From Mangrovimonas sp. TPBH4 (GTDB lineage: Bacteria > Bacteroidota > Bacteroidia > Flavobacteriales > Flavobacteriaceae): a stretch of DNA of 64,000 bases. The stretch is taken from contig NZ_LBIO01000055.1 in the NCBI RefSeq assembly GCF_001280505.1, positions 1 to 64,000 of the forward strand, written 5' to 3'. Shown here one piece after another: positions 43,106-52,614 of the stretch (the first letter of the stretch is position 1; each line of letters begins with the position of its first letter). The notes below the pieces were generated by a model. That model was not told the DNA's origin and made no database searches. It was given only the letters and a program-made list of their open reading frames with translations. Both the position numbers and the translations under genes were made by a program.

Positions 43106-43129
43106 TCTTCGAAATTAAAAAATGAACTT

Positions 43130-46100
43130 ATGAGAAAGATTTACAATTCAGGCTTGCTCCTTGTAATGTTTTTGGTCTCCTCTATTAGCTTTGCCCAGCA
43201 GAAGCTCATCTCGGGTAATATTATTGATGAGTTCGGTATACCCTTGCCAGGGGTTAACATTATAGTTAAGGGGACTACCACAGGAACCCAATCCGATTTT
43301 GATGGTAATTTCACCATTGAGGCACAGGATGGAGATGTGTTAGTATTCACCTTTGTGGGACTAAAGACGGTTGAGCTACCTGTAACCGCTACTACAAGTG
43401 ACATCAATCTTACCATGCAGGAAGATGCCAGTCAATTGGATGAAGTGGTCGTGACGGCTTTGGGGATCAAACGGAATTCCAAAGCTTTGGGGTATTCGGT
43501 AAAATCCATCGAATCCGAAGAAATAACAGAAAACTCCGAGCCGGATTTGGTAAGGTCCTTAAATGGTAAGGTGCCCGGGGTTAATGTAAATGTATCTACA
43601 GGGGTAGCCGGGGCGGCCAACAAAATCAACATTCGCGGGATTACGTCGTTTCAAGGAGGGAATCAGCCCTTGTTTGTTGTTGATGGGACGCCCTATAGTA
43701 ACAACGAAGTAACCACCTCAAGTCAAACTACAGGGACGGGTGGTAGTTACGAATCTGGGATTTCGTCCTTAGACCCCAATGATATTGCCAGTGTAGAAGT
43801 GCTGAAAGGCGCGGTAGCAGCAGCGTTGTATGGATCGAGAGCTGTAAATGGGGTAATTGTGATTACTACAAAATCTGGGAAATCGGGAGGGCTTTCCAAT
43901 AAGAAGTTTGAAGTCTCTTTAAACTCAGGATTATATCTTGAATCCATTGCAAGATTACCGGAATATCAAAATACCTATGGAAATGGTACCAATTTCAATT
44001 ATAACAATGCCAATGGGTCTTGGGGTGCAAGATTTGATTCTCGGGAAACTATCCCAACTTGGCCCAATTTGTTGAATGCCTTTCCGGATATGTTTGGGCC
44101 AACCGTGCCTTATGTGGCGCAGCCCAATAATGTGAAGGACTTGTTCCGTACAGGTGTAGTGGCGGATAATTCCATTAATGTGAATTCAGCCAATGAGAAC
44201 TACAATTTCAGTTTAACGCTCTCTAATTTGGATCAAGAGGGGTACATTCCTTACAACACGTATAGGAGAACCAATATTTCCACAGGGGGTAATGTAAGCT
44301 TGGAGAATGGCTTAAAGATAGGTGCCAATTTGAGCTATGCTGACAGTGAGCAGGTCGGTGGATTTTTTGGAGAAAATCAATATGCAGGAGCGGCTTCTTC
44401 TTTCGCGAGAGCTTTGGTACTTGGTAGAACATGGGATTTTACACTTCCCTATGAGGACCCAATTACAGGGGCTTCGGTGACGCCTAATGATGGCTATGAT
44501 CACCCTTTATGGTCTTGGGAGCATAATCAAATTATTACCAGTGTAAATAGAACGGTGTCAAATGTGAGTCTGCAATATAATTTTAACAGTCACCTCAGTG
44601 CACGTTATCAGTTGGGAATCAATAAATATGTCTTGAACCGTGTTGAAATCACGGATAAAGGCTCTAGAGCAGCTGCGGGATTGGGACAGGTAAGAACAGA
44701 AGATTTTTCGAGTGAAGAAATAGAGTCCACATTGGTGTTTACATACAATCATGATTTGGCAAAAGATTTGAATCTTAATGTGCTGTTGGGGAATAACGTG
44801 AACCAATTTTCAACCTTGGATATTGGCTATACAGGAACAGGGTTGATTGCCGATGATATCTTTACCATTAATAATACCTCAAATGTGGTTTCCGATTTTA
44901 ATATATCCACCCGTAAGCGTATTGTTGGGGTGTTTACAGATATTGGATTGAATTTTAAAGATTATGCTTTTTTAAATATTACGGCAAGAAACGATTGGTC
45001 GTCAACCTTGCCAAAGGATAACAATCGGTTTTTATATCCTTCAGTGTCTGCATCTTTAATCTTTACAGATGCCCTTGGTATTGGAGGGGATGTTTTGGGC
45101 TATGGTAAAATAAGAGGTGGATGGGCCAATGTTGGTAGAGATGCGAGTCCTTACCAAATTAACAAGGTGTTTAGTTTGGGAGCAGTTTATGCGGGTCAGC
45201 CCACCGTTTTTGTGCCAACTATTTTGGGAAATCCAGATCTGGAACCTGAAAATACCGAAGAGTTTGAAATAGGAACCGATTTGGAGTTTTTCAATAAGCG
45301 CATCATTTTGGATTTCACTTGGTACCAAAAAACAACGACCGATTTGATTTCGCAGGTAAATGTGCCAACCTCTTCTGGGTATACGGCGTTATTGACCAAT
45401 ATTGGTAAAATGGAAAATCGCGGAGTGGAAATAGGGCTTACCTTGACTCCTGTGAGAAGTGACAATTTCTCTTGGACAACGTTTACCTCATTTACCAGAA
45501 ATAGAAATGAGGTCAAGGAATTAATTGAAGGACTTGATAGGTTTCCTATTGATGTTGACCAAATTGGTTTCGTTGAAGAAGGACAACCATATGGTGTGTT
45601 CTATGGAACTGCCTTTGCAAGAGATGAAGAAGGGAATTATTTGATTGAAGAAGGTGGCGGAGGAATCCTTCAGGCGTTGGAAAATAAAGTGATTGGAGAC
45701 CCTACTCCAGATTTCAAAATTGGATTTACAAACACCTTCCGATTTAAAAATTTAACCCTTCGGGCTCAGATAGATTGGAAAGAAGGAGGGGATATTTCTT
45801 CTACCACTTTGGCGTCCTTGCTGGGTAGAGGGGTGACCAAGGATACTGAAGATAGAGAGCATACTTACATTATTCCAGGGTATTATGGTGATCCGGATAC
45901 GGGGCTGCCCATTTTAGACAGTAACGGGAACAAGATTCCTAATGTAACTCAGGTAAGTATGAACAACCTGTACTTTTCACCAACCACCAATAGTAATACG
46001 TTTGGTATCAATTCGGTAGATGAGGCTTCCATTTATGATGGTACGGTTTATAGATTGAGGGAAGTGTCTCTTTCCTATGAACTTCCCAAGAAATGGTTGG

Positions 46101-46294
46101 AAAACAGTTTTATTGGGGCCTTGAACTTTTCTGTGATTGGAAGTAACCTGTGGTATTTTGCTCCAAATGTACCCAAATATACACATTTCGACCCCGATGT
46201 AACCTCCTATGGTTCTACAAACCTTCAGGGGATAGAAACACAGTCTGCTCCAAGTTCAAAACGCTTTGGGTTTAAGATAAATGTCACTTTTTAA
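43130..46294 (+). CDS. SusC/RagA-family TonB-linked outer membrane transporter
   Basis: 1054 residues. Signal peptide to SFAQQ (~22), a CarboxypepD_reg-like domain (about 24-110; GVNIIVKGTTTGTQSDFDG), the linker EDASQLDEVVVTALG, a TonB plug (about 120-240; VRSLNGKVPGVNV, NIRGITS, VEVLKGAVAAALYGSRAVNG) and a 22-strand barrel ending FGFKINVTF. It should import a ligand with the following SusD. Length is normal for the family. Confidence 0.95.
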   Translation: MRKIYNSGLLLVMFLVSSISFAQQKLISGNIIDEFGIPLPGVNIIVKGTTTGTQSDFDGNFTIEAQDGDVLVFTFVGLKTVELPVTATTSDINLTMQEDASQLDEVVVTALGIKRNSKALGYSVKSIESEEITENSEPDLVRSLNGKVPGVNVNVSTGVAGAANKINIRGITSFQGGNQPLFVVDGTPYSNNEVTTSSQTTGTGGSYESGISSLDPNDIASVEVLKGAVAAALYGSRAVNGVIVITTKSGKSGGLSNKKFEVSLNSGLYLESIARLPEYQNTYGNGTNFNYNNANGSWGARFDSRETIPTWPNLLNAFPDMFGPTVPYVAQPNNVKDLFRTGVVADNSINVNSANENYNFSLTLSNLDQEGYIPYNTYRRTNISTGGNVSLENGLKIGANLSYADSEQVGGFFGENQYAGAASSFARALVLGRTWDFTLPYEDPITGASVTPNDGYDHPLWSWEHNQIITSVNRTVSNVSLQYNFNSHLSARYQLGINKYVLNRVEITDKGSRAAAGLGQVRTEDFSSEEIESTLVFTYNHDLAKDLNLNVLLGNNVNQFSTLDIGYTGTGLIADDIFTINNTSNVVSDFNISTRKRIVGVFTDIGLNFKDYAFLNITARNDWSSTLPKDNNRFLYPSVSASLIFTDALGIGGDVLGYGKIRGGWANVGRDASPYQINKVFSLGAVYAGQPTVFVPTILGNPDLEPENTEEFEIGTDLEFFNKRIILDFTWYQKTTTDLISQVNVPTSSGYTALLTNIGKMENRGVEIGLTLTPVRSDNFSWTTFTSFTRNRNEVKELIEGLDRFPIDVDQIGFVEEGQPYGVFYGTAFARDEEGNYLIEEGGGGILQALENKVIGDPTPDFKIGFTNTFRFKNLTLRAQIDWKEGGDISSTTLASLLGRGVTKDTEDREHTYIIPGYYGDPDTGLPILDSNGNKIPNVTQVSMNNLYFSPTTNSNTFGINSVDEASIYDGTVYRLREVSLSYELPKKWLENSFIGALNFSVIGSNLWYFAPNVPKYTHFDPDVTSYGSTNLQGIETQSAPSSKRFGFKINVTF

Positions 46295-46305
46295 TTATTA
46301 CGGTC

Positions 46306-48006
46306 ATGAGAAATCTATTCAAAATAAAATTAAAATACCTTAAAATTTCAGCTCTTGGGCTTCTTTTCATCTGTATGTATAATTGTAGTGACTACTTGGA
46401 TATCAATACAGATCCTAATAACCCAACCACAGCGCCCTTGGATCAGTTACTCACGAATGTTGAGGGGAGTTTTAATCAGATTACTGAATTCGAATTGTTT
46501 ATTGCAGAAGAGTTGTCTTGCTACGTACATCAAATAGTATACAGGGAAGAGCAGGATCAATACGGAACAAAACAGGACAATGCGGATGTGCAGAATTCTT
46601 GGGATGTGGCCTATTCGGTATTTACGGAGTCCAATATTATTATAGAACAGGGAACCGCAGACAATGAAATGGTTATGGTTGGGATGGCTAAAATCATCAA
46701 GGCCTATACAGCTGTGATAATTGTGGATGTTTGGGGAGATGCGCCCTTTACAGAAGCGGCACTTTTGGAAAGTGGCGTGGTAAGTCCCGTGTTCGATGAT
46801 CAGGAGTTTATTTACCAATCCGCTCTGGAGATGATTGATGAAGGTTTGGCCAATATCAACAGTGGTGTTGGGCAGAATCCTGGAAGTCAGGATTTGTTTT
46901 ATGGTGGAAATGTGGCTCAATGGAACCGTTTTGTAAACACCTTGAAGTTGAAATTGTATAACGAAATTCGTTTGTCTTCCATGTTTAATGCTGGCGATTT
47001 GAGTGCTTTGGTTGCCGAAGATAATTTTATGCAGAGCCTAACGGATGATTTTCAATATCCTTATACGTCCACCCAATCGCCTGCCGATGAGCGAAACCCA
47101 TTATATAGAGATTCATACCTGACGGGGCAAACGTCACAGTATGCTAGTCCTTGGTTTTATGAAATTTTAAAAGGATGGAATCCTAATATCCATACAGGAG
47201 TTCCAGATCCTAGATTACCCTATTATTTCTTCAATCAATTAGTGCCAGATCAACTACCACCAGATGTAGGAGACCCAACAACGGGCAATCCATTTGCAGA
47301 TTATTGGGATAGAAATACAGGTTTCCATTCCATTAGGTTTGGTAGTGTAAGTGCCAATAGGGATTTCACCTCAAGAAATTCATCAACCTATCCTGGGATC
47401 TATGTTTGCGGAGGGAAATATGATGACGGACAAGGCGGGAGTGCGAATGCTAGTGCAGGAACGGGGGCTGCTCCCCATAGAATTTTAACCTATCATGAAT
47501 CGCTGTTCATTCAAGCAGAATTAATGCAAGTTGGATTGATTCCAGGAAATGCCAGAAGTAAATTGGAAGAAGCCATTATAGCGGCGTTCAGTAAGGTGGA
47601 CAATGTAGTGGCTAATTCTGAAACTACTCAGGATGTGCCTGTTCTTTTAGGGTCAGCTGCTGTTACGGAGTTTGTAGAAGGAATTTTGCAGGAGTATGAT
47701 GGAGCTTCCGCAGAAAAACAAATGGAGATTATCATGACCCAAAAGTGGGTGTCGACCTTTGGAGATCCTTTCGATCAATATAACGACTACCGAAGAACGG
47801 GCTATCCTGTTTTAGCAGATCCTAACGGACCTTCACCAGAATATCAATTGGACAATGAAGATGATTGGCCTTTGGTTGATAGTGAAACCACGTTGACAAG
47901 ATCCTATCAAATTTCACTGTTTTGGCCACAAGCAGAGTTGAATGTCAATCAAAATGCGCCTAGCCAAAAGGACGCGACAACCTATGCAATTTTCTGGGAT
48001 AACTAA
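46306..48006 (+). CDS. SusD/RagB-family surface lipoprotein
   Basis: 566 residues. The lipobox is LLFICMYNCSD; mature protein begins at that Cys, followed by LDINTDPNNP, a hallmark of one SusD-like subfamily. Helical TPR-type segments (for example LYNEIRLSSMF) and the C-terminal WPQAELNVN are family-like. It forms the lid of the SusC channel and binds the ligand at the surface. It is 11 bp downstream of susC. Confidence 0.93.
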   Translation: MRNLFKIKLKYLKISALGLLFICMYNCSDYLDINTDPNNPTTAPLDQLLTNVEGSFNQITEFELFIAEELSCYVHQIVYREEQDQYGTKQDNADVQNSWDVAYSVFTESNIIIEQGTADNEMVMVGMAKIIKAYTAVIIVDVWGDAPFTEAALLESGVVSPVFDDQEFIYQSALEMIDEGLANINSGVGQNPGSQDLFYGGNVAQWNRFVNTLKLKLYNEIRLSSMFNAGDLSALVAEDNFMQSLTDDFQYPYTSTQSPADERNPLYRDSYLTGQTSQYASPWFYEILKGWNPNIHTGVPDPRLPYYFFNQLVPDQLPPDVGDPTTGNPFADYWDRNTGFHSIRFGSVSANRDFTSRNSSTYPGIYVCGGKYDDGQGGSANASAGTGAAPHRILTYHESLFIQAELMQVGLIPGNARSKLEEAIIAAFSKVDNVVANSETTQDVPVLLGSAAVTEFVEGILQEYDGASAEKQMEIIMTQKWVSTFGDPFDQYNDYRRTGYPVLADPNGPSPEYQLDNEDDWPLVDSETTLTRSYQISLFWPQAELNVNQNAPSQKDATTYAIFWDN

Positions 48007-48021
48007 TCAAAATTTTACACT

Positions 48022-48942
48022 ATGAAAACAAAATATAACATAATAATTTTCTTGATTTCCATCCTGTTGGGGGTAACTGCGTGTGATAATGACGGTGGAG
48101 ATTCGGTGATTGAAACATCATATGGGGCTTTGCCAGATTTCAATATTGTCGAAGGTAGTGCCGATTTTATTGACTTGACGAGCTTTGATGATTTAACACT
48201 TCAGTTTACGGTTGATGTGGGATTGGGAAATCCGGAGTCTTTCGATTTGAAGGCATTCTATCTCACAACAAATGGAGAGCTATATGGACCCGCAACTTTG
48301 GATGAAAATGTTACTACGTTTCCAAAGGAATATTCGCTTAGCGGATCGGATATTATCAATGCATTTCCGGAACTCAATAGTGTTGACGATGTGCAAGTAG
48401 GGGATATGTTGAAACTGTTTACGGGCTTTACTTTTTCCGATGGAAGTAGTTTTGATATCCTAAACGAGAACGGGGAAGCCAATTACTATGCACCCGATTT
48501 CGATGCCTTTCCAATGTTTACGGCAAAATTGGATTATGTGGTGTCTTGCGAGTCTGATTTGGCCGGTACACATTCGTTCGTATCCAGTAATTTACAAGCG
48601 GCCTATGGCTATGGTTGCCCCAGTGGAGAGGTTACAGGAACTGTTGTTTGGACTGCTCAAGGAGGAGGTACTTATTTGACATCGGATCTTGGTTTTGGTC
48701 AATATGAATCTTCTTGCTGGAATGATACACCTGCAACCAGTGGTGGAGCTACCTTTAGCGAGGTGTGTGGAGAGATTATTTCTGGAGGAACAGACCAATA
48801 TGGACTTACCTATATCTGGGTAATTACTGGGGTGAATGGCCCCGAGTTGTCCATGTCTTGGACGAATGATTATGGAGATTCTGGAGACGTAGTGATTACA
48901 AGAGAAGGCGGCGCCGATTGGCCTGCACTATTCACGGAATGA
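48022..48942 (+). CDS. Surface lipoprotein of the susCD locus, function unknown
   Basis: 306 residues. Lipobox LLGVTACDND with Cys at ~21, followed by an Asp/Gly-rich stretch (DNDGGDS) like lipoprotein export signals of surface-exposed Bacteroidota lipoproteins. The first half looks like an immunoglobulin-type domain (FTVDVGLGNPESFDLKAFY); the second half has four Cys (VSCESD, YGCPSGE, ESSCWND, SEVCGE). Probably a ligand-binding accessory, in the place SusE/F-type proteins occupy. 15 bp after susD. Confidence 0.75.
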   Translation: MKTKYNIIIFLISILLGVTACDNDGGDSVIETSYGALPDFNIVEGSADFIDLTSFDDLTLQFTVDVGLGNPESFDLKAFYLTTNGELYGPATLDENVTTFPKEYSLSGSDIINAFPELNSVDDVQVGDMLKLFTGFTFSDGSSFDILNENGEANYYAPDFDAFPMFTAKLDYVVSCESDLAGTHSFVSSNLQAAYGYGCPSGEVTGTVVWTAQGGGTYLTSDLGFGQYESSCWNDTPATSGGATFSEVCGEIISGGTDQYGLTYIWVITGVNGPELSMSWTNDYGDSGDVVITREGGADWPALFTE

Positions 48943-48971
48943 TAAGATTGTATGATGAATAATAACTAAAG

Positions 48972-49003
48972 AAACCTTCATTTTAATTAAAGTGAAGGTT
49001 TTT
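48972..49003 (+). terminator. Terminator-like hairpin after the susCD operon
   Basis: AAACCTTCA (48972-48980) pairs with TGAAGGTTT (48993-49001) around a 12-nt A/T loop and runs into T. It ends only 11 bp before the ATG of the next gene, so it may be an attenuator or 3' stabiliser with read-through. Confidence 0.7.
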
Positions 49004-49014
49004 AGTAAAAGCAT

Positions 49015-50667
49015 ATGTGGACAAATAGTTACTATATTTTAAGAATTTTTTCTATCAAAATTGCGTTGATGCTGTTCTTATTTTCTTGGCAGTCTTATAC
49101 GCAAAATACTGTTGGAGTAATTACAAATACTGCTGAAGCCTATAATGGATATACCTTGTTTACCAATCATACCACAACGTATTTAATCAATAATTGTGGC
49201 GAGGTGATTAACCAATGGGAAAGTGAGTATATCGACGGGAAATCGGTGTATTTGTTGGAAGATGGCAGTATATTAAGGTGTGGTTTTGTGGAGAATTCCA
49301 ATTTTTCATTGCCTGGTATTGGTGGTGTCATTCAAAAAATAGATTGGGATGGTACTGTACTTTGGGAGTATACATATTCAACTGAAGACTATTCACAGCA
49401 CCATGATGTTTATCCGCTTCCAAATGGAAATGTTCTTATTTTGGCAGTTACCGAGAAAACGGATACGGAAGCCTTTCAAGCAGGGAGGGACCCTTTGCTT
49501 TTGGATGAGGATTCCTTGTATAATGAACAAATTATAGAAGTAGCTCCTGTTGGCTTTGATTCTGGAGAAATTGTTTGGGAATGGAATGTTTGGGATCATT
49601 TAATTCAGGATTATGATAGTGCTAAGGATAATTTTGGAGTAGTGTCTGAGCATCCAGAACTGTTGGATGTTAATTATTTAGGGGTGTCGGTGCGGGCATC
49701 CAATTGGATGCATGTCAATTCAATTCAGTATAATGAAACTTTGGATCAAATCATTTTAAGCTCTCGACAGTTAAATGAAATTTATATCATAGATCACTCT
49801 ACAACTACACTTGAAGCAGCTGGACATACCGGAGGACTTTATGGTAAAGGTGGCGACTTTTTGTATCGGTGGGGAAATCCAATAGCTTATGGTCATGGAG
49901 ATGAAGAAGATCAGCAGCTTTTTGGGCAACATACGCCTCACTGGATCCCTGAAGGTTTGGTAGATGAAGGGAAGATTTTAATGTATAATAATGGAAATGG
50001 TAGGCCAGAATTGTTTTCCAGCGTCGATATTATTGAGCCTCCCGTAGATGAATTCAATAATTATATTTATGAAGCGGGGCAAGCCTATGGGCCCGAGGAG
50101 GCGGAGTGGCAATATACCGATACACCCATGACCAATTTGTTTTCAAGGATCATGTCTAGTGCGCAACGGTTGCCAAACGGTAATACTTTAATTTGCGATT
50201 CGGATTCTGGGTATTTTTTTGAAATCGATTCTGAAGAGAATAAGGTTTGGGAGTACATCAACCCCCAAAAAGCATCAGGGAGTATTTTAAGTCAAGGAGA
50301 GGTACCCGAAAGTAATTTGACGTTTAGAGCTACCAAATATCCCCCCGACTATGTTGCCTTTGAAGGAAAGGACCTCACGCCTGGATTACCTATTGAATTA
50401 AATCCTAATCTGGAAAATTGCAGTATTCTCAATGTTGAAGAAGTAACTCAAAGTGAGGTCAAGCTATATCCCAATCCCGTAAGGACTGTACTTTATGTTG
50501 AAACAAAAGATAGAATGGAGGAGATTTTCGTATATGATTATACGGGAAAACTGATCTTTCAAGGGTATGAAAAGGTGTTGGATTTTAGCGGTTATGGAAG
50601 GGGAATGTATATGGTTTCACTCAAGATAAATGGCCACATTTTGTATCAAAAAGTGATTAAGATGTAA
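49015..50667 (+). CDS. Secreted arylsulfotransferase-family protein with T9SS type A sorting domain
   Basis: 550 residues. An N-terminal signal region (IALMLFLFSWQSYTQ) is followed by a repeated-strand domain of the arylsulfate sulfotransferase (ASST) family: GYTLFTNHTTTYLINNCGEV, WDGTVLWEY, HHDVYPLPNGNVLI, RWGNP and GQHTPHWIPEG. His residues in HHD and QHTPH are candidates for the catalytic site. The last ~80 residues (VKLYPNPVRTVLYVE to VSLKINGHILYQKVIKM) are a type IX secretion sorting domain, so the protein is exported to the surface or medium. It may act on a phenolic or sulfated substrate imported by the adjacent SusCD. Confidence 0.85.
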   Translation: MWTNSYYILRIFSIKIALMLFLFSWQSYTQNTVGVITNTAEAYNGYTLFTNHTTTYLINNCGEVINQWESEYIDGKSVYLLEDGSILRCGFVENSNFSLPGIGGVIQKIDWDGTVLWEYTYSTEDYSQHHDVYPLPNGNVLILAVTEKTDTEAFQAGRDPLLLDEDSLYNEQIIEVAPVGFDSGEIVWEWNVWDHLIQDYDSAKDNFGVVSEHPELLDVNYLGVSVRASNWMHVNSIQYNETLDQIILSSRQLNEIYIIDHSTTTLEAAGHTGGLYGKGGDFLYRWGNPIAYGHGDEEDQQLFGQHTPHWIPEGLVDEGKILMYNNGNGRPELFSSVDIIEPPVDEFNNYIYEAGQAYGPEEAEWQYTDTPMTNLFSRIMSSAQRLPNGNTLICDSDSGYFFEIDSEENKVWEYINPQKASGSILSQGEVPESNLTFRATKYPPDYVAFEGKDLTPGLPIELNPNLENCSILNVEEVTQSEVKLYPNPVRTVLYVETKDRMEEIFVYDYTGKLIFQGYEKVLDFSGYGRGMYMVSLKINGHILYQKVIKM

Positions 50668-50870
50668 GTTAAAGAAGTAGGTTTTTACTTCAAATTGTAC
50701 GAATTCGAGATAGTTTATCAAATACTGCCTATCATTAAGAAATATTCAGTGATATCCTACAATGTTTGAGGATGTAATATTAATGGGTTGATTTTTAATG
50801 GTTTGTTGGCTGTGATTTGGAATTGGGTAATAGGTTGCCTTACTTTGTACCCAATGATAAATGAACTATA

Positions 50871-51062
50871 ATGAAATTGATAAGTATAAAAAGGGAAACT
50901 ATTTCCGAAGAACGATTCACCCCAAAGATGGGATTATTAAGTACAAAAGTGACATACATTAAAAAGCAATTTTTAAGTATTCCTTTTAAAACCTTGCATA
51001 AATATAGGGAGACCTATTATGGCAAAATCAAAGACTGCGAAGATTGTGTTTTAGCACGATAA
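50871..51062 (+). CDS. Small basic protein with a CxxC motif
   Basis: 63 residues, Lys-rich. It includes FKTLHKYRETYYGKIKDCEDC, quoted here as KTLHKYRETYYGKIKD plus CEDC, and ends with VLAR. The regular composition, ATG start and a bidirectional terminator directly after it support a real gene, but I cannot name the family. A 200-bp gap without other features lies upstream. Confidence 0.5.
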   Translation: MKLISIKRETISEERFTPKMGLLSTKVTYIKKQFLSIPFKTLHKYRETYYGKIKDCEDCVLAR

Positions 51063-51069
51063 AATAAAA

Positions 51070-51091
51070 AAGCCTCAATATTGAGGCTTTA
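51070..51091. terminator. Bidirectional rho-independent terminator
   Basis: A 22-bp perfect palindrome (AAAGCCTCAAT and its complement) with A and T runs on both sides, between the small + strand gene and the lspA gene on the minus strand. Confidence 0.88.
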
Positions 51092-51095
51092 TTTT

Positions 51096-51593
51096 TTATG
51101 CGGTTTTTGTTGTCTTCTTATGGAAAAAATTGGCCACAAGCAGCATGATCATTCCTGTGGTTACCGAGACATCTGCAATGTTAAATATTCCGGTTTTTAA
51201 CATCCCTCCAAAATCAAGATGCAAAAAGTCGGTTACTGATCCATAAACAATGCGGTCGTAAACATTGGCAATTCCTCCACCGGCAATACAGCATAAGGCC
51301 ACAAGACTAAAGCGGTCCAATGTTTTTGTTTTAAAGATGTAATAGATTAAATATCCCAATACCAACACAGGTAATAGCAATAAGAAGATGAGCTTAAAAG
51401 TTGGGTTTAAATCACTTCCCATGCCCAAAAATGCGCCTGTGTTTTCAACATTCATCATTACAAACACATCTCCAATCAAAGAGATTTGTTCTCTTGGATC
51501 GACACTTTGCCTGATGATAACTTTTGAAATTTGGTCCACGGCAATATTGGCCGCAATGAGCAGAACAATTCCTAAACTTCTTGAAATTTTCAT
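51096..51593 (-). CDS. lspA: Lipoprotein signal peptidase (signal peptidase II)
   Basis: 165 residues with four membrane helices. The two catalytic Asp motifs are present: NVYDRIVYG and FNIADVSVT. It cleaves prolipoprotein signal peptides in the inner membrane. It starts 6 bp after fabD, so the two form an operon. Confidence 0.95.
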   Translation of the reverse strand: MKISRSLGIVLLIAANIAVDQISKVIIRQSVDPREQISLIGDVFVMMNVENTGAFLGMGSDLNPTFKLIFLLLLPVLVLGYLIYYIFKTKTLDRFSLVALCCIAGGGIANVYDRIVYGSVTDFLHLDFGGMLKTGIFNIADVSVTTGMIMLLVANFFHKKTTKTA

Positions 51594-51599
51594 GAGCGT

Positions 51600-52493
51600 T
51601 TAGTTGTTGGTTTCTAAGGTTGCCGAAACAGTTTCAGACTCTTTATTAATTTTCTTTACCAAACCTTGCAATACTTTTCCAGGGCCAACTTCAGTGAAAT
51701 GTGTAGCACCATCGGCAACCATTTGCTGAACAGATTGTGTCCATCTTACTGGAGCAGTCAACTGCGAAATTAAGTTGGCCTTAATTTCTGCAGGATCGGT
51801 TACAGCGCTGGCCGTTACATTTTGGTAGATTGGACATTTGGGTTGGCTGAAGGTTGTATTTTCAATAGCGGCAGCCAATTCTTCTCTTGCAGGCTCCATT
51901 AAAGGCGAGTGGAATGCGCCTCCTACAGGTAAAACCAATGCTCTACGGGCTCCTTTTTCTTTCAATACTTCACAGGCCTTGTTGATAGCTTCCACTTCAC
52001 CGGAAATTACCAATTGTCCTGGGCAGTTATAGTTGGCAGCAACTACCACACCATCAATAGAAGCACATACATCTTCCACAACTTGATCTTCAAGGCCCAA
52101 TACAGCAGCCATGGTGCTAGGTTGTAATTCGCAAGCTTTTTGCATAGCCATAGCACGTTGGGATACCAAACGCAAACCGTCTTCAAACGTTAGGGTACCG
52201 TTGGCAACCAATGCTGAAAATTCACCTAGAGAGTGTCCAGCAACCATGTCTGGTTGAAATTTATCTCCCAAAGTTTTGGCTAGTATTACGGAATGTAGAA
52301 ATATGGCAGGTTGTGTTACTTTTGTTTCTTTTAAGGCTTCAGCGCTTCCTTCAAACATGATATCGGTAATTGAAAAACCTAGAATTTGATTGGCTTTTTC
52401 AAAAAGTTCTTGGGCTAAAGTTGAGTTTTCGTAAAGGTCTAGACCCATTCCTGTAAATTGGGCACCTTGACCTGGGAATATATATGCATTCAT
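51600..52493 (-). CDS. fabD: Malonyl-CoA:ACP transacylase
   Basis: 297 residues from the ATG at 52493 (MNAYIFPGQGAQ); a start 18 bp upstream is possible. The nucleophile is in GHSLGEFSAL, the partner His in GGAFHSPLM. It makes malonyl-ACP for fatty acid synthesis and would also supply the pigment cluster, which has no such gene of its own. Confidence 0.95.
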   Translation of the reverse strand: MNAYIFPGQGAQFTGMGLDLYENSTLAQELFEKANQILGFSITDIMFEGSAEALKETKVTQPAIFLHSVILAKTLGDKFQPDMVAGHSLGEFSALVANGTLTFEDGLRLVSQRAMAMQKACELQPSTMAAVLGLEDQVVEDVCASIDGVVVAANYNCPGQLVISGEVEAINKACEVLKEKGARRALVLPVGGAFHSPLMEPAREELAAAIENTTFSQPKCPIYQNVTASAVTDPAEIKANLISQLTAPVRWTQSVQQMVADGATHFTEVGPGKVLQGLVKKINKESETVSATLETNN

Positions 52494-52614
52494 GTTATTA
52501 ATTTTAGTCATGCAAAAATAGGAATAATATCTTTAAAAGATAGTAGTCTTTATCAGCACTATAAAAGGTTTTGAAACTTAATATTTTAACTTGGATTCAC
52601 GTTTTGTAATCTTG

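Larger units (their letters stand above)
42830..43129 (+). promoter_or_regulatory. 300-bp regulatory gap before susC
   Basis: No gene is seen. It holds copy 2 of the 24-bp element (42880-42903), a candidate promoter TTG (42987-42989) - 20 bp - GAAATTTG (43010-43017, one mismatch to TAnnTTTG), and two adjacent small hairpins in the presumed leader. Confidence 0.45.

Noticed and set aside
43130-48942. Classical polysaccharide utilisation locus
   Set aside because: SusC and SusD are clear, but no glycoside hydrolase, lyase or esterase is encoded in the window next to them.
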